Positions 1-10,039 of a stretch of DNA of 64,000 nt are shown in pieces. Under the pieces are notes generated by a model. The model saw nothing but the letters and a program-made list of their open reading frames with translations. It did no database searches and was not told the origin of the DNA. The stretch is from Kalmanozyma brasiliensis GHG001 (taxonomy: Eukaryota; Basidiomycota; Ustilaginomycetes; Ustilaginales), in the NCBI RefSeq assembly GCF_000497045.1, contig NW_015961970.1, positions 558,802 to 622,801 on the forward strand, read 5' to 3'. Made by a program: the position numbers and the translations under genes. The stretch's first letter is position 1. Each line of letters opens with the position of its first letter.

Positions 1-667
1 CTGATGGTTTCGGAACCATAACTGTGAGATGCCGTCGTCTAGGCTAGTGCGAATGACTGTATGTGTTCGGGTGCGCTGGATATCGAGCACGTCAGCCTAC
101 GGATGGCGTTGCAGCTGTGTTGGCTCAATGCGACGAGGATGCCGGCGGTCTATGCCCTGAGTGTCGCAGGCGGACGATCGATGACAGGATGGACTGTTCG
201 TGTGCGAGATCGTCTCTGCGTCGTGAGAGGGGCAAGTGTGACGACTCAGGGTCAGAGTGAAGAGGGGGGAAAGGAGTCGACGATAGCGATGGCGATGATT
301 GACAAGACGTGTGATGTTCAAGAAGGACATGTGAGAGCAACGCCCAATTTACAAGTGTCTCTGAGAGAGCGACTGAGCCGTGCTTGTTCCGAGAAGCGGG
401 CGTGTCGATGAGCGATTGCCTTCCCTATCACAGAAGCGACCACCGACCTCTCAATACCAGAATTCACAGCTTCCAGAAAATGGGGTTCAGAAAAGGCTGC
501 GAAAAAGTCGCAGAGTGTCAAGTTGGCAGCAGGACACACGCTCGCTCAATCTTCAACCTCCACAAGCTATGCACCATTGCCTCAGTCAGCTTCTCTTTGT
601 CACTGTCGATGCAACACAAGTGGCATCATCCTGATCTCCATCATCCCAGCAGCAAGGTACTCCAACG
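1..667. other. Left-edge intergenic region, possibly with the first codons of a leftward gene
   Basis: No credible complete gene is seen here. The right part (about 540-667) reads as a pyrimidine-rich leader for the gene that starts at 668. At the left edge the minus strand reads an ATG at 19-17 followed by codons for V-P-K-P-S before the window ends. It sits just after a CAG that could be an intron acceptor, and behind a stretch that is pyrimidine-rich on the minus strand (about 220-290). This could be the 5' end of a divergently transcribed gene, but only six codons are visible, so that is speculation. Confidence 0.3.
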
Positions 668-1287
668 ATGTCAGATATCCGAGACAAAAGCGCACAGTTC
701 CTCAGCGACTCGATCGCAGCTGCCACTGGCGGTCAGGACGCAAGCTCGACCGCATCACAGCTCGAGCAGGCCGTCTATGACAAGTTTGGACAGTCGACCT
801 CCAACGACTACCGAGGCGACATCAGGAATATCGGGCTGACGCTCAAGAAGGACAATCCACAGCTCGCATCAGATCTGCTCCAGGGCAAAGTGGCACCAGA
901 ACAGCTGGTCAACATGTCACAAGAGGTAGGTACATTCGCAAGCGCTGGCCAGTAGCCGGGGGAAGTCACTGACGATTCCAGCTCCTATTTCCTCTTGATT
1001 GTTCGGCAACACAGGATATGAAAACAGAGGAACAAGCAGCGCAAGATCAACAACTGCGTCAACAGAACTTGGAAGCTTCGGTCGGCGTGGACGAGCTGGA
1101 TCCCGAGCTGGGGCCGATTGTCACTTCGGAGCAGGGCATCTCTCGTATGCAAGAGGGCGACATGGAGACCTACGGCGAAGCAGGGGAAGCATCCTTGGGC
1201 GGAGGCGGAGAGGGCGAGTTCAAGGCGAGAGCGCAGCCCAAGGTGGGTGAAGCTATGCGTGGTATCGAGTTCGAGACTGGTGTCTAG
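668..1287 (+). CDS. Small TFIIS central-domain protein without zinc ribbon (two exons)
   Basis: Exon 1 is 668-925 and exon 2 is 1015-1287. The 89-nt intron 926-1014 starts GTAGGT and ends ACAG, and splicing keeps frame to give 176 residues. Residues about 5-100 resemble the central (M) domain of transcription elongation factor TFIIS. A helix leads to YRGDIRNIGLTLKK, then DNPQLASDLLQGKVAPEQLV, then an 'MSQEDM' stretch formed across the splice junction, matching the TFIIS pattern of 'NP-LR--VL-G-I-P--L--M--EEM'. In TFIIS this domain binds RNA polymerase II. The zinc ribbon with its acidic hairpin, which TFIIS needs for cleavage stimulation, is absent. The protein instead ends in an acidic, Gly/Glu-rich tail of about 75 residues. 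It may bind polymerase or act in another M-domain context. Function is inferred, and the domain call is fairly confident. Confidence 0.75.
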
Positions 1288-1481
1288 GCCAGACAGAGGA
1301 CCTCAGTCAGACTAGAGGGGAAAATGATTGTAATGCTAGTAATAGTACATTGACCGAGAGGGTCAGACACGAATGTGTCGATGCTATGGTATAGGTACAA
1401 ATACAGGTGTCTCAAATGCAAGGCGAACGCAAGAAAGCTAGGCGAGAGGAAGATGGAGTCTGGAGAGGTTGAGCGCGCGCA

Positions 1482-2560
1482 TCACATGGGACGACCGGCG
1501 GCAGCTTGAGCAGCCTGCTTGCGTGCCTCTGCCTCCTTTGCCTGCTCTTCCGCGCGGCGCTTCTTGCCCTCCTCGGCCATCTGAGCCAGCTTGTCGTGGT
1601 CCAGCTTGGGCTCAACGTGCTTCTCGTAGTTGCCAGCGTCGAGGCTGCGCTCGTATGCGTCGCCGATCGCAGCGAAGAGTTGGTCCAGGTTCTCGATGGC
1701 ATCTCGAAGCGCATCCAGAGCTGAGGCGCGATCTGATGCGTTTGCGGAAACGGACAGCAAGAGTAGAGAGACGGTTAGCATACTGTGGGCTGATCAGATC
1801 TGAACATCGACAACAGCAACCATTGCAAAGGCTCTTGCAGCTCGCATCTTGATGTGGTGGCTCAGTAGGAACGATTGTACAAGAATCTAATAAAAATCTT
1901 CGTCAAGCCCGAAAGCAACCTGGCAGGTTGATGGGCACATACGATCCCTGTTTCTCATCTCGGCCGACGAGTGCGAGCTCCGTTTGCGATGGTGTGCGTA
2001 TCGATGATCCACTTACCATACATCTGAACACGGAGGTGGATCTTGTTCTCCGAAGGGTGTGGGTTGCTATATCCGCAGAACTCGACGCGGGGGCTGCAAG
2101 GAGCATGGCAGAAGGCGAAGGGAGGACGACATGTCAGCATTTGAGCCTCCCGCTGAACATTGAAACCGCTGCTCGAGAACTATTGACAAAGTCTGCTTGC
2201 TGTCTTGCGCGGAAGATGCCTCAGCAACGAAGAATTCCATTATTGTATATCCCCCACCACTACTATGTCCCGATGCGACTCGGTCAATTCGTGTAAAGCA
2301 CAATAGTTAAAGCTATCATCTTTGTAGCATCTCCGCGCAGGGCGAACAGAACTTTGCTGATGTGCAAGGATCGAGCTGAAGGCGTCCACTTACTCCTTCA
2401 TGATGATGTAGCGAAGCGAGTTGCCCAATGTGTGGTCCTCCTCCTTGAGGCAGAATGTGACGGCGGAAAAGTCGGGCTCGTATCCTGGAAGCAGCGTGAG
2501 CTTGTCGGCTATTGAGGCAGGGCCGTCGCCCATGACCTCTGCGAGATTCGGATTCGACAT
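1482..2560 (-). CDS. RPC19: RNA polymerases I and III common subunit AC19 (Rpc19), three exons
   Basis: Exons on the minus strand are 2560-2394, 2093-2017 and 1720-1482. The introns (300 and 296 nt) both begin GTAAGT and end in CAG, and the joined frame gives 160 residues. Exon 1 carries LTLLPGYEPDFSAVTFCLKE and 'EDHTLGNSLRYIIMK'. Exon 2 continues with 'DPRVEFCGYSNPHPSENKIH'. Together these are the characteristic alpha-like dimerisation core of AC19/POLR1D. AC19 pairs with AC40 to nucleate assembly of Pol I and Pol III in the nucleus. Exon 3 encodes a helical segment and a Lys/Glu/Ala-rich tail longer than the yeast core. The start at 2560 was chosen because the conserved domain begins soon after it and the upstream in-frame sequence looks like leader. 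The gene converges on the TFIIS-domain gene, with 194 bp between their stops. Confidence 0.92.
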
Positions 2561-3530
2561 GTTGGTCCCTGGTGATCGTAGATGATGGGTCTCAGGAAGG
2601 CTGGAAAAGAAGAGTCGTTGTTGGTCTTGAACTTTTTTTGGTGGTCCTCTCGCCAAAAAAATCTGTTTCGTGGAGAAGGCTTCAATCTCATTTCTTCCAA
2701 GATGGCCAATCGCACGAGAAGAGCTCCACTCGACGGCCTCACACACGCGCAAAATTGATTCCAGTCTGGCTGGCTTGAGAGCAGTCTTGATCTCGAAAAT
2801 GGCCAGAAATCGGAACAGGCAGGCGCGAAGCCAGCCAATCGAGGCTACAGACGTGTCGTGATGAGCGCAAGAATTTCGAGGCAAAAGAGCAGTGAGAATG
2901 GAGGCCCAGCCTTGAAGTGAGAAAGCTCAGCAGCTCGACTCGATTTCGCCCTTTTTTCTCAGTCCACCTGCTTGCTTGCTTGCTTGCTTGCTGCGACTCA
3001 ATCGCGATTTCGCATCCGCACCGCATCCACCTCTCAACGCCAGCTCGACTCGAGGAGCTCGCTCGCTATCTCGATATTCGCAGATTCCTTCTCGCCGGTG
3101 TTGGTCTTTTGTCATTGTCGCTCTCGCCCCCCGCCGTCACCGCTCGCGTGCATTTCCGCAGGCGATCCCCACCATCAACAACTCATCCGACGTTCCGTCG
3201 CGCCTGCCATCCGCACCTTTCGACCCTTTCATCCGCCCATCGGCGCGTCGACATCGTCGCGTTCCTTTCACCACTCTCCTCTCCCTGGTCCACAGTGATC
3301 GACGTCGTCGACGTTCGCTGTCAGACGCGACCCTGTTCTCCCAGCACATTCCTTACCTCCGCCTGCATCTCGATTGATACACCATCAGGCGTCCTGTATC
3401 GTCATCTCGGTGCTGTGCCGGCTCTCTACGACCACCGTTCTTGCTAGCAGCTCAGCGGTCCACACCTACGAACTAACCATCAGGCTCAAGCCCGCTTCTT
3501 TCGCCCGATAGCCGCCATTGATTCGCCCTC
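2561..3530. promoter_or_regulatory. Divergent promoter region between RPC19 and the SNF2-type gene
   Basis: This 970-bp region separates two divergently transcribed genes, so it must hold both promoters. From about 2930 to 3520 the plus strand is strongly pyrimidine-rich (C/T tracts, many TCG and CTC triplets), which is typical of a fungal leader, here for the remodeller gene at 3531. Open frames in it have no protein-like composition. I see no clear TATA box. Confidence 0.5.
2970..2992. repeat. GCTT tetranucleotide microsatellite
   Basis: Five consecutive GCTT units plus a partial unit lie in the pyrimidine-rich leader upstream of the SNF2-type gene. It is read directly from the sequence. 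It is probably a slippage-prone simple repeat without a coded function. Confidence 0.85.
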
Positions 3531-6500
3531 ATGTCCACCATCACCAACGGAGCCAGCAACGGCGCGCCCGCCAACGCGCAGCCGCCAGCGCTTAGCGCCC
3601 AAGCTCAACAGATGCTCACTGGTATGACCAAGGAGAGGCTACACAGCATGATTGCTCGCATGCAGCAGCTCAAAGCCAGCGGCGTCAACGAGGCCACCAG
3701 CCAAGAGTATGCTACGCTCGTCAACACACTCAAAATGTTCCAGCAGTATCAGGCCATGCGTCAACAACAGGCCGTCGCCATGCAAGCAAGAGCAGCACAA
3801 CAGCAACCTGCGCCTCGCACTCCCACCTCTGCCACCGCGCCATCCGCACCTTCGCCATCGCAGCCGACCAGCGCATCGACGCCCGCAGCAGATGCAGCCA
3901 ACGGCTCTTCCTCCACCAATGGCATCGTCGTCAAGACCGAAGAAGACATCTCGCGCTCCTTGAGCCCCGCCAACTTTACGCCTGACCAGCTCAACGCGCT
4001 CAAGACCCAGATCATCGCTTTCAAGCTCATCTCGCGCAATCAGCCGTTGCCGTCCCATCTGCAAGAGGCCATCTTGGCCGCAGATCGAGAGTCGGAAGCG
4101 CAAGACGCAAGCAAGGGCGAATTACTCACCACCGCGACGCAGATCGCTGCCGCCGCTGTAGCATCATCAGAAAAGCCAACGTTGGACGAAGCCACCAAGG
4201 CAAGCATGTCGAAAGAGGGCGCTGCTGCTACTGCGTCATCCGAAAAGATCGCAGAGATTCCACGACCGCCCAGCCCGAAAGACGACCCGAGCAGCTCGGT
4301 ATATCCCTACAATGCCTACGTGCATCCCTTCTCGTACATCTCCAAGCCTTTGCTCGAGGACGACGACTATACAGCCACCAAGCAGCAACGACTCTTGATA
4401 CCGAGCCTCGTACCAGCCGGCCTCGAGCCGCGCCTCCTGCTGGAAGAGCGCGACCGATTCGTCCAGGCTCGCATTCGTCAACGCATCCGAGAGCTCGAGT
4501 CCTTCCCCGCCGACATGTCCCAGAGCCCTACCATGGCGAGCCTCAAGGGCAAGGAGAACGCGCAAGATCTCGTCTCGCAGCTTCACCAGCAAGGAGACAA
4601 TGCCAAGTTGAAAGCGCTTATCGAGCTCAAGTCGCTCCACCTCCTCGAAAAGCAGAAGCAGCTGCGCGAGCAGGTCGTTCAGAGCCTCAACCTGGCTACT
4701 ACGCTCGGCCTCGACCGTGTCGCGTTCAGACGTGTCAAGAAGCAGACTCTCCGCGATGCACGCATGACCGAACAACTCGAGCGCAAGCAGCGTGTCGAGA
4801 GGGAGAAGCGCGCCAGGCAGAAGCACATCGACTACCTCAGCACCATCTGCAACCACGGTCGCGACCTAGTTGCAGCGCATACGCGGGTCAACGACCAAGC
4901 TCGTCGATTTGGACGTGCCATGCTTAAGTTTCATGCCGACACCGAGCGCGAAGAGCAGAAGCGAGTTGAAAGGATCGCCAAGGAGCGTCTCAATGCGCTC
5001 AAGGCCGACGACGAGGAAGCCTACCTCAAGCTCATCGACACTGCCAAGGACACGCGTATCACGCACCTCTTGCGACAGACCGATGGCTACCTCGACAGCT
5101 TGGCGCAGGCCGTCCAAGCGCAGCAGAACGACGACGTCCACGCCGATGCCATCGCAGCCGAGCGTGCCGTCGTTGTCGAGGACACGGCCAATCAAGAGGT
5201 CGGCGTGGCGGTCGACGAGACCATGTTCGGTGCCACTCGCCAGGACGACCCCGCCGAAGACCGCGGCAAGGTCGATTACTACTCGGTGGCGCATCGCATC
5301 ACGGAGCGCATCACGCAGCAGCCGACCATCCTCAGCGGTGGTACGCTCAAGGAGTACCAGATGAAGGGTCTCCAATGGATGATCTCGCTCTACAACAACA
5401 GGCTCAACGGTATCTTGGCCGACGAGATGGGTCTCGGAAAGACGATCCAGACCATCTCGCTCATCACCTACCTCATGGAGTTCAAGAAGCAGAACGGACC
5501 CTTCCTCGTCATTGTTCCGTTGTCGACGCTCACCAACTGGGTCAACGAGTTCAACAAGTGGGCGCCTACCGTCTCGACGCTCGTCTACAAGGGCACGCCC
5601 AACATGCGAAAGCAGCTCACGGGTCGTCTTCGCTCCATGAACTTCCAGGTGCTTTTGACGACCTACGAGTACATCATCAAGGACAAGCACCTGCTCGGCA
5701 AGATCAAATGGGTGCACATGATCATCGACGAGGGTCATCGTATGAAGAACACGCAGTCCAAGCTCACCATCACGCTCACGCAGTTCTACACGAGTCGATA
5801 CCGTCTTCTGCTGACGGGTACACCGCTGCAGAACAACTTGCCAGAGCTGTGGGCCCTGCTCAACTTTGTGCTGCCCCGCATCTTCAACTCGGTCAAGAGC
5901 TTCGACGAGTGGTTCAACACGCCCTTCACCAACACGGGTACCGAAGGTGGCATGCAGCTCAACGAAGAAGAGGCGCTGCTCGTCATCAAGCGTCTCCACA
6001 AGGTGCTGCGACCGTTCTTGCTGCGTCGTCTCAAGAAGGACGTGGCTTCCGAACTTCCGGACAAGGTGGAGAAGGTGATCAAGTGCAAGATGAGCGCGCT
6101 GCAGATCAAGCTGTACCAGCAGATGAAGAGGCACAAGATGATCCTGTCCGGCGAGGACAACAGCACCGCGGGCAAGAAGGCCAAGCCGCAGGGCATCCGA
6201 GGTCTGCAGAACGCCATCATGCAGCTGCGAAAGATCGTCAACCACCCTTACGTATTCGAGCAGGTCGAGTTGGCCATCAACCCGACCAAGGAAAACGGCC
6301 CGGATCTGTATCGAGTCGCCGGCAAGTTCGAGCTGTTGGACAGACTGCTGCCCAAGCTCTTCGCCACCAAGCATCGCGTACTGATCTTCTTCCAAATGAC
6401 GGCAATCATGGACATCATGGAAGACTTTTTGCGCTACCGAGGCTTCAAGTACCTCCGTCTCGATGGTTCGACCAAGCCCGACGACCGATCGGAGCTGCTC

Positions 6501-8042
6501 AAGGTGTTCAACGCGCCCGGCTCGGAGTACTTTATCTTCATCCTCTCGACCCGTGCCGGTGGTCTCGGCCTCAACCTGCAATCCGCCGATACCGTCATCA
6601 TCTATGATTCCGATTGGAACCCGCATCAGGATCTGCAGGCGCAGGATCGAGCGCACCGAATCGGTCAAAAGATGGAAGTGCGCATTCTGCGTCTTGTCAC
6701 GGAAAAGTCCGTCGAAGAAACGATCCTCGCTCGAGCGCAGGACAAGCTCGAGATCGAAGGCAAAGTCATCCAAGCCGGAAAGTTCGACAATCAAGCCACG
6801 GCGGACGAGCGCGAGCTGCTACTCCGAGCGATGTTGGAAGCGGACAACGACGACGAAGACGAAGACGACGGTGACTTCAACGATGACGAGCTCAACCAGC
6901 TGCTGGCGCGTGGCGAGCACGAGGTGCCCATCTTCCAGCAGATTGATCGGGAGCGTCAACAAGCGGACGCTGATTTCTGGAAGTCCTTGGGATACAAGGG
7001 CAAGCTTCCCGAGCGCCTGATGCAGGAGTCCGAACTGCCCACCGTCTACCAACAAGACTTCGACACGGACAAGCTCGAGGACGAAGTCGAGGAGGAACAG
7101 CCGGCGACGCGCAAGCGCAACGTGGTGCACTACGACGACGGTCTCACGGAGGATCAGTTCCTGCGTGCGCTCGAGGACGACGATGTGGACATCAACGACA
7201 TTGTAGAGCGCAAGCGGGAGCGGATCGAGAAGCGACGTGCCAAGGCGCAGATGCAGTCGCTGGACTCGCTCGAGGGGACACCGGAGGTGGAGGGTGGCAA
7301 GCGGAAGAAGGGCGGTCGGGGTCGCATCGCGGGGGCGAGCGAGACACCGGAACCGTCGCCCGGTCCATCGGGTCGCAAACGCAAACGTTTCGGCAACGTC
7401 TCCCTCGACGGCTCTCCGGACTACGAAGACTCCCCCTCCGCCGCCGCCCGCACCGCCGTCCCGAAACGCCGCAAGACCGGCGGAGGCGAAGACGACACGC
7501 GCGACCGCATCAAGTACGCGCTCAACCAATGCTACCGCGCGGTCGAAACCTGTCTGGAACCGGAAACCGGTCGCAAGCGCTGCCTGCTGTTCTTGGATGT
7601 GCCCAAGAAATCCGACTACCCGGACTACCACGTGATCATCGAAAAGCCCATTGCGATGCGTCAGATCAAACGGCGCATCGACAACCGCACCTTCCGCCGC
7701 GTCGATGCGTGTCGCGACGAGTTCCATCTCATGGTTCGCAACGCCAAGACGTACAATCAGGAGGGAAGTTGGGTGTACAATGACGCGGTGGAGTTGCAGA
7801 AGGCGTTTGATGGGGTGTACGATATGTTTTGTCGACACAGTGGGTTGCCTGGGAGTGAGAATGAGGGTGAGGCGTCGGTTGGTGCGCCGGCTGGAGGAGG
7901 GGATGAGGACGAGGACGAGGAGGCGGAGGAGGGAGAGGAGGAGGAGGAGAAGCCCGTCGTTCCTGCCGCGAGGGGGATCAAGATCAAGCTGGGGAAGAGG
8001 AAAGTGGTGAGGAAGAAGGGCGAGAGCGATGACGAGGAGTGA
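3531..8042 (+). CDS. SNF2-family chromatin remodelling ATPase, Snf2/Sth1 (SWI/SNF-RSC) type
   Basis: This 1503-residue protein has the full domain order of the SWI/SNF and RSC catalytic subunit. A Gln/Ala-rich N-terminus is followed by a QLQ motif (about 148-185, 'FTPDQLNALKTQIIAFK') and an HSA region (about 405-490, basic and helical). The DEXH ATPase starts near 600, with ADEMGLGKTIQTI near 628 and a DEGH box near 731. The second helicase lobe (about 925-1060) has RAGGLGLNL and QAQDRAHRIGQ. A SnAC-like acidic/basic linker follows, then a C-terminal bromodomain (about 1320-1435) and an acidic Glu-rich tail. It couples ATP hydrolysis to nucleosome sliding or eviction, and the bromodomain binds acetylated histone tails. 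The ATG follows the leader directly. No intron is needed. Whether it serves SWI/SNF, RSC or both cannot be decided from the sequence. Confidence 0.97.
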   Translation: MSTITNGASNGAPANAQPPALSAQAQQMLTGMTKERLHSMIARMQQLKASGVNEATSQEYATLVNTLKMFQQYQAMRQQQAVAMQARAAQQQPAPRTPTSATAPSAPSPSQPTSASTPAADAANGSSSTNGIVVKTEEDISRSLSPANFTPDQLNALKTQIIAFKLISRNQPLPSHLQEAILAADRESEAQDASKGELLTTATQIAAAAVASSEKPTLDEATKASMSKEGAAATASSEKIAEIPRPPSPKDDPSSSVYPYNAYVHPFSYISKPLLEDDDYTATKQQRLLIPSLVPAGLEPRLLLEERDRFVQARIRQRIRELESFPADMSQSPTMASLKGKENAQDLVSQLHQQGDNAKLKALIELKSLHLLEKQKQLREQVVQSLNLATTLGLDRVAFRRVKKQTLRDARMTEQLERKQRVEREKRARQKHIDYLSTICNHGRDLVAAHTRVNDQARRFGRAMLKFHADTEREEQKRVERIAKERLNALKADDEEAYLKLIDTAKDTRITHLLRQTDGYLDSLAQAVQAQQNDDVHADAIAAERAVVVEDTANQEVGVAVDETMFGATRQDDPAEDRGKVDYYSVAHRITERITQQPTILSGGTLKEYQMKGLQWMISLYNNRLNGILADEMGLGKTIQTISLITYLMEFKKQNGPFLVIVPLSTLTNWVNEFNKWAPTVSTLVYKGTPNMRKQLTGRLRSMNFQVLLTTYEYIIKDKHLLGKIKWVHMIIDEGHRMKNTQSKLTITLTQFYTSRYRLLLTGTPLQNNLPELWALLNFVLPRIFNSVKSFDEWFNTPFTNTGTEGGMQLNEEEALLVIKRLHKVLRPFLLRRLKKDVASELPDKVEKVIKCKMSALQIKLYQQMKRHKMILSGEDNSTAGKKAKPQGIRGLQNAIMQLRKIVNHPYVFEQVELAINPTKENGPDLYRVAGKFELLDRLLPKLFATKHRVLIFFQMTAIMDIMEDFLRYRGFKYLRLDGSTKPDDRSELLKVFNAPGSEYFIFILSTRAGGLGLNLQSADTVIIYDSDWNPHQDLQAQDRAHRIGQKMEVRILRLVTEKSVEETILARAQDKLEIEGKVIQAGKFDNQATADERELLLRAMLEADNDDEDEDDGDFNDDELNQLLARGEHEVPIFQQIDRERQQADADFWKSLGYKGKLPERLMQESELPTVYQQDFDTDKLEDEVEEEQPATRKRNVVHYDDGLTEDQFLRALEDDDVDINDIVERKRERIEKRRAKAQMQSLDSLEGTPEVEGGKRKKGGRGRIAGASETPEPSPGPSGRKRKRFGNVSLDGSPDYEDSPSAAARTAVPKRRKTGGGEDDTRDRIKYALNQCYRAVETCLEPETGRKRCLLFLDVPKKSDYPDYHVIIEKPIAMRQIKRRIDNRTFRRVDACRDEFHLMVRNAKTYNQEGSWVYNDAVELQKAFDGVYDMFCRHSGLPGSENEGEASVGAPAGGGDEDEDEEAEEGEEEEEKPVVPAARGIKIKLGKRKVVRKKGESDDEE

Positions 8043-8704
8043 GGACGTTTGTAGTCATGTCGACAGAAAAATTTGTGATTTATGGTTTCGTGTACCTTTT
8101 CGACGTGTGTGCGTGTCAGGGGGAGGCTTGAGGGCATGCGTGTGTTGCGAAGGGCTTGAACGGGCGAGGAGCCGAGCTGTGTGGCGGAGAGTGACTGGGC
8201 TGGGACAGGATGATGGAGCGACGAGGGGCGTTGAGGGCAAACGTTGGCATCGGGCAGTCGGGCGAGGTGCAACGGAGAAAGGTGGGAAACTTTCGGCGGG
8301 AGCGGGATCCTGATCCTCCTCATGCTGGAGCTAGCGTCGTCGCATGGCGAATGGGTCAACCTCGGTGAGGTAAGTCGAATCTGTGAAGCCGGTTCGAGGC
8401 AGCAGCAAAAGGTGGGGTCTCGAGAGCGGGTCACATCCGTCGAACTGCTCAAAATCCAGCAAGGTGGGGGCTGACCATTTTTCATTGGTGTTAGAGCCCC
8501 CAGCGACACTGCTCGACATCGCGCATATGACATCGCCACACTTGTCTCATCGGCTTCTTCATCGTCCAATATCGCTTTGCCCTTCTGTTCAGCGATATCA
8601 AACATCGTACGTGTTGGTGTGAAGATGCATAGCGCTGGCTTGATTGTCTCTACTCTTGGTATGTGAAACGACTCTCTCTATGTTCCAAAAGGCGGGGGCG
8701 GGAT
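8043..8704. other. Intergenic region between convergent 3' ends
   Basis: This 662-bp stretch lies between the stop of the remodeller gene and the stop of the RRM gene on the opposite strand. It presumably holds both 3' untranslated regions. I see no coding sequence, RNA gene or repeat that I can support. Confidence 0.6.
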
Positions 8705-10039
8705 CTAAAAAGGCTGGAACTCGTTGGATGAGGACGATGAGGGGGATTGTTTCTTCTTCCTCTGCTGCTGATCTGGCGCATACCCTTGCTGCTGCTGTGG
8801 CTTGTACTGTTTTTGCGTATACAACATGTGTTCGGGTGCGCTCTCCGAACGATGCTGGAGCATGTTGGTTGGAACATTGCGATCCTTTTGCCAGCCGAAG
8901 CGGAGCCACCGACTATGCATGAAGACGCCCTGGATGCTGAGTGTGCAAATCGCACTGGCAGCTTGGGCGTGGCTGGCAAGGGTCACAAAGCCATAGCCGC
9001 GACCGGGCGGGATGCGGGCTTCGAGCGGTTGTCCGTGGTTAAAGGGCGCAAAGATGCGCACCAGGTCTTGCTGCGACGTGAGCGGAGATACGTTGCCGAC
9101 GTAGACGCTGGTTTGCGAAGCAGGCGCTTCGGCGAGGATCTGCTCGTAGTCGTACTTGGCGGTCGAGCCGGGATTGATTTGGAGCGGCGCAAATTGCGGT
9201 CGGGATGCGAGGGTGGTATGGCGACGCGGGAGGAGGACTTGCGAAAGTGGATCGTGGTGATGGCCAGGAGGTGCAAGGCCGGGAGATGGTGGTGCTCTTG
9301 GTGGAAAGCTGTTGGTACGTTGCTGAGACGGAGGTGCTGGCTCTTGCGCCGTGTACGCTGAAATAAAGTCGGGAGGGACCAACGATGAGGCTTGGTTCGG
9401 ATTCTTCTGACTAGCCCAATTGACCCGGATCTGTCGACCGCCAAGCCACTGTCCTTGCATGACTGCGATGCATTCTTCGGCCTCGTGCTTGCTGCGAAAG
9501 CTGATGAAGCCGAACCCGCGAGACTTGCCCGTCTCTGGATCGTACATGACTCTCACGTCCGCTAGGGACGGGAACCTGGAAAAGATCGACTGCAACACCC
9601 CATCGTCTACCTCTGGCGAAAGATCGCCGACGAAGAGATGCGACTTGGCACCTGGGTTGCTACGCATCACGTTGGGACGGTCGACGTCTGGAGTGTCGAT
9701 CTTTGCCTCGGGATGCATGCTGTGTCTTGCCCAACACACCTTGATCGGTGTACCAAACCATAGCCAGCCATCCATGGTGCGGATTGACCGCTCTGCAGAT
9801 GCCACGTCGACGTACTCGACAAAGCCGTACACAAGTCCGCCTGAGGAGCGACTGGTCACCACTTTGACTGACTGAATCTGACCCAAGGATCCAAAGGTCT
9901 CGCGCAGATCGCGCTCCGTTGTGGTCGCCGGCAGATTGGCGACATGGACGAGCGGTCGGATAGGCATAGTCACGTTGACACGCTGAGACGTCGGACTGGT
10001 GCTGCGACCCGGTGGCTTCGAAGCGTACGGCATCGTCAT
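8705..10039 (-). CDS. Three-RRM RNA-binding protein, TIA1/Pub1/Nam8 group
   Basis: This 444-residue protein has three RNA recognition motifs. RRM1 (about 30-105) has RNP-like 'VHVANL' and 'VYGFVEYV'. RRM2 (about 133-210) has 'HLFVGDLSPEV' and 'SRGFGFISF'. RRM3 (about 310-385) has 'SVYVGNVSPL' and 'GRGYGFVTL'. The 'FVGDLSPEV' of RRM2, the 'IPPGRGYGF' of RRM3 and the layout match the TIA-1/Pub1/Nam8/Csx1 superfamily. These proteins bind U-rich RNA and act in splicing or in mRNA stability and translation. Linkers are Pro/Gln/Ser-rich, and the C-terminus is Gln/Ser-rich and prion-like. Two ATGs lie six bases apart, and the first (10039) was taken. Which of the yeast proteins is the true orthologue cannot be decided by eye. 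Confidence 0.9.
   Translation of the reverse strand: MTMPYASKPPGRSTSPTSQRVNVTMPIRPLVHVANLPATTTERDLRETFGSLGQIQSVKVVTSRSSGGLVYGFVEYVDVASAERSIRTMDGWLWFGTPIKVCWARHSMHPEAKIDTPDVDRPNVMRSNPGAKSHLFVGDLSPEVDDGVLQSIFSRFPSLADVRVMYDPETGKSRGFGFISFRSKHEAEECIAVMQGQWLGGRQIRVNWASQKNPNQASSLVPPDFISAYTAQEPAPPSQQRTNSFPPRAPPSPGLAPPGHHHDPLSQVLLPRRHTTLASRPQFAPLQINPGSTAKYDYEQILAEAPASQTSVYVGNVSPLTSQQDLVRIFAPFNHGQPLEARIPPGRGYGFVTLASHAQAASAICTLSIQGVFMHSRWLRFGWQKDRNVPTNMLQHRSESAPEHMLYTQKQYKPQQQQGYAPDQQQRKKKQSPSSSSSNEFQPF

Noticed and set aside
4866..6794. 642-codon open frame antisense to the SNF2-type ATPase
   Set aside because: It lies wholly inside a certain conserved gene and is explained by GC-rich third positions on the sense strand. 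It has no recognisable motif.
61..8842. Identical 17-mer ATGTGTTCGGGTGCGCT at 61-77 and 8826-8842
   Set aside because: Expected by chance at a non-negligible rate in 64 kb. Flanks do not align.
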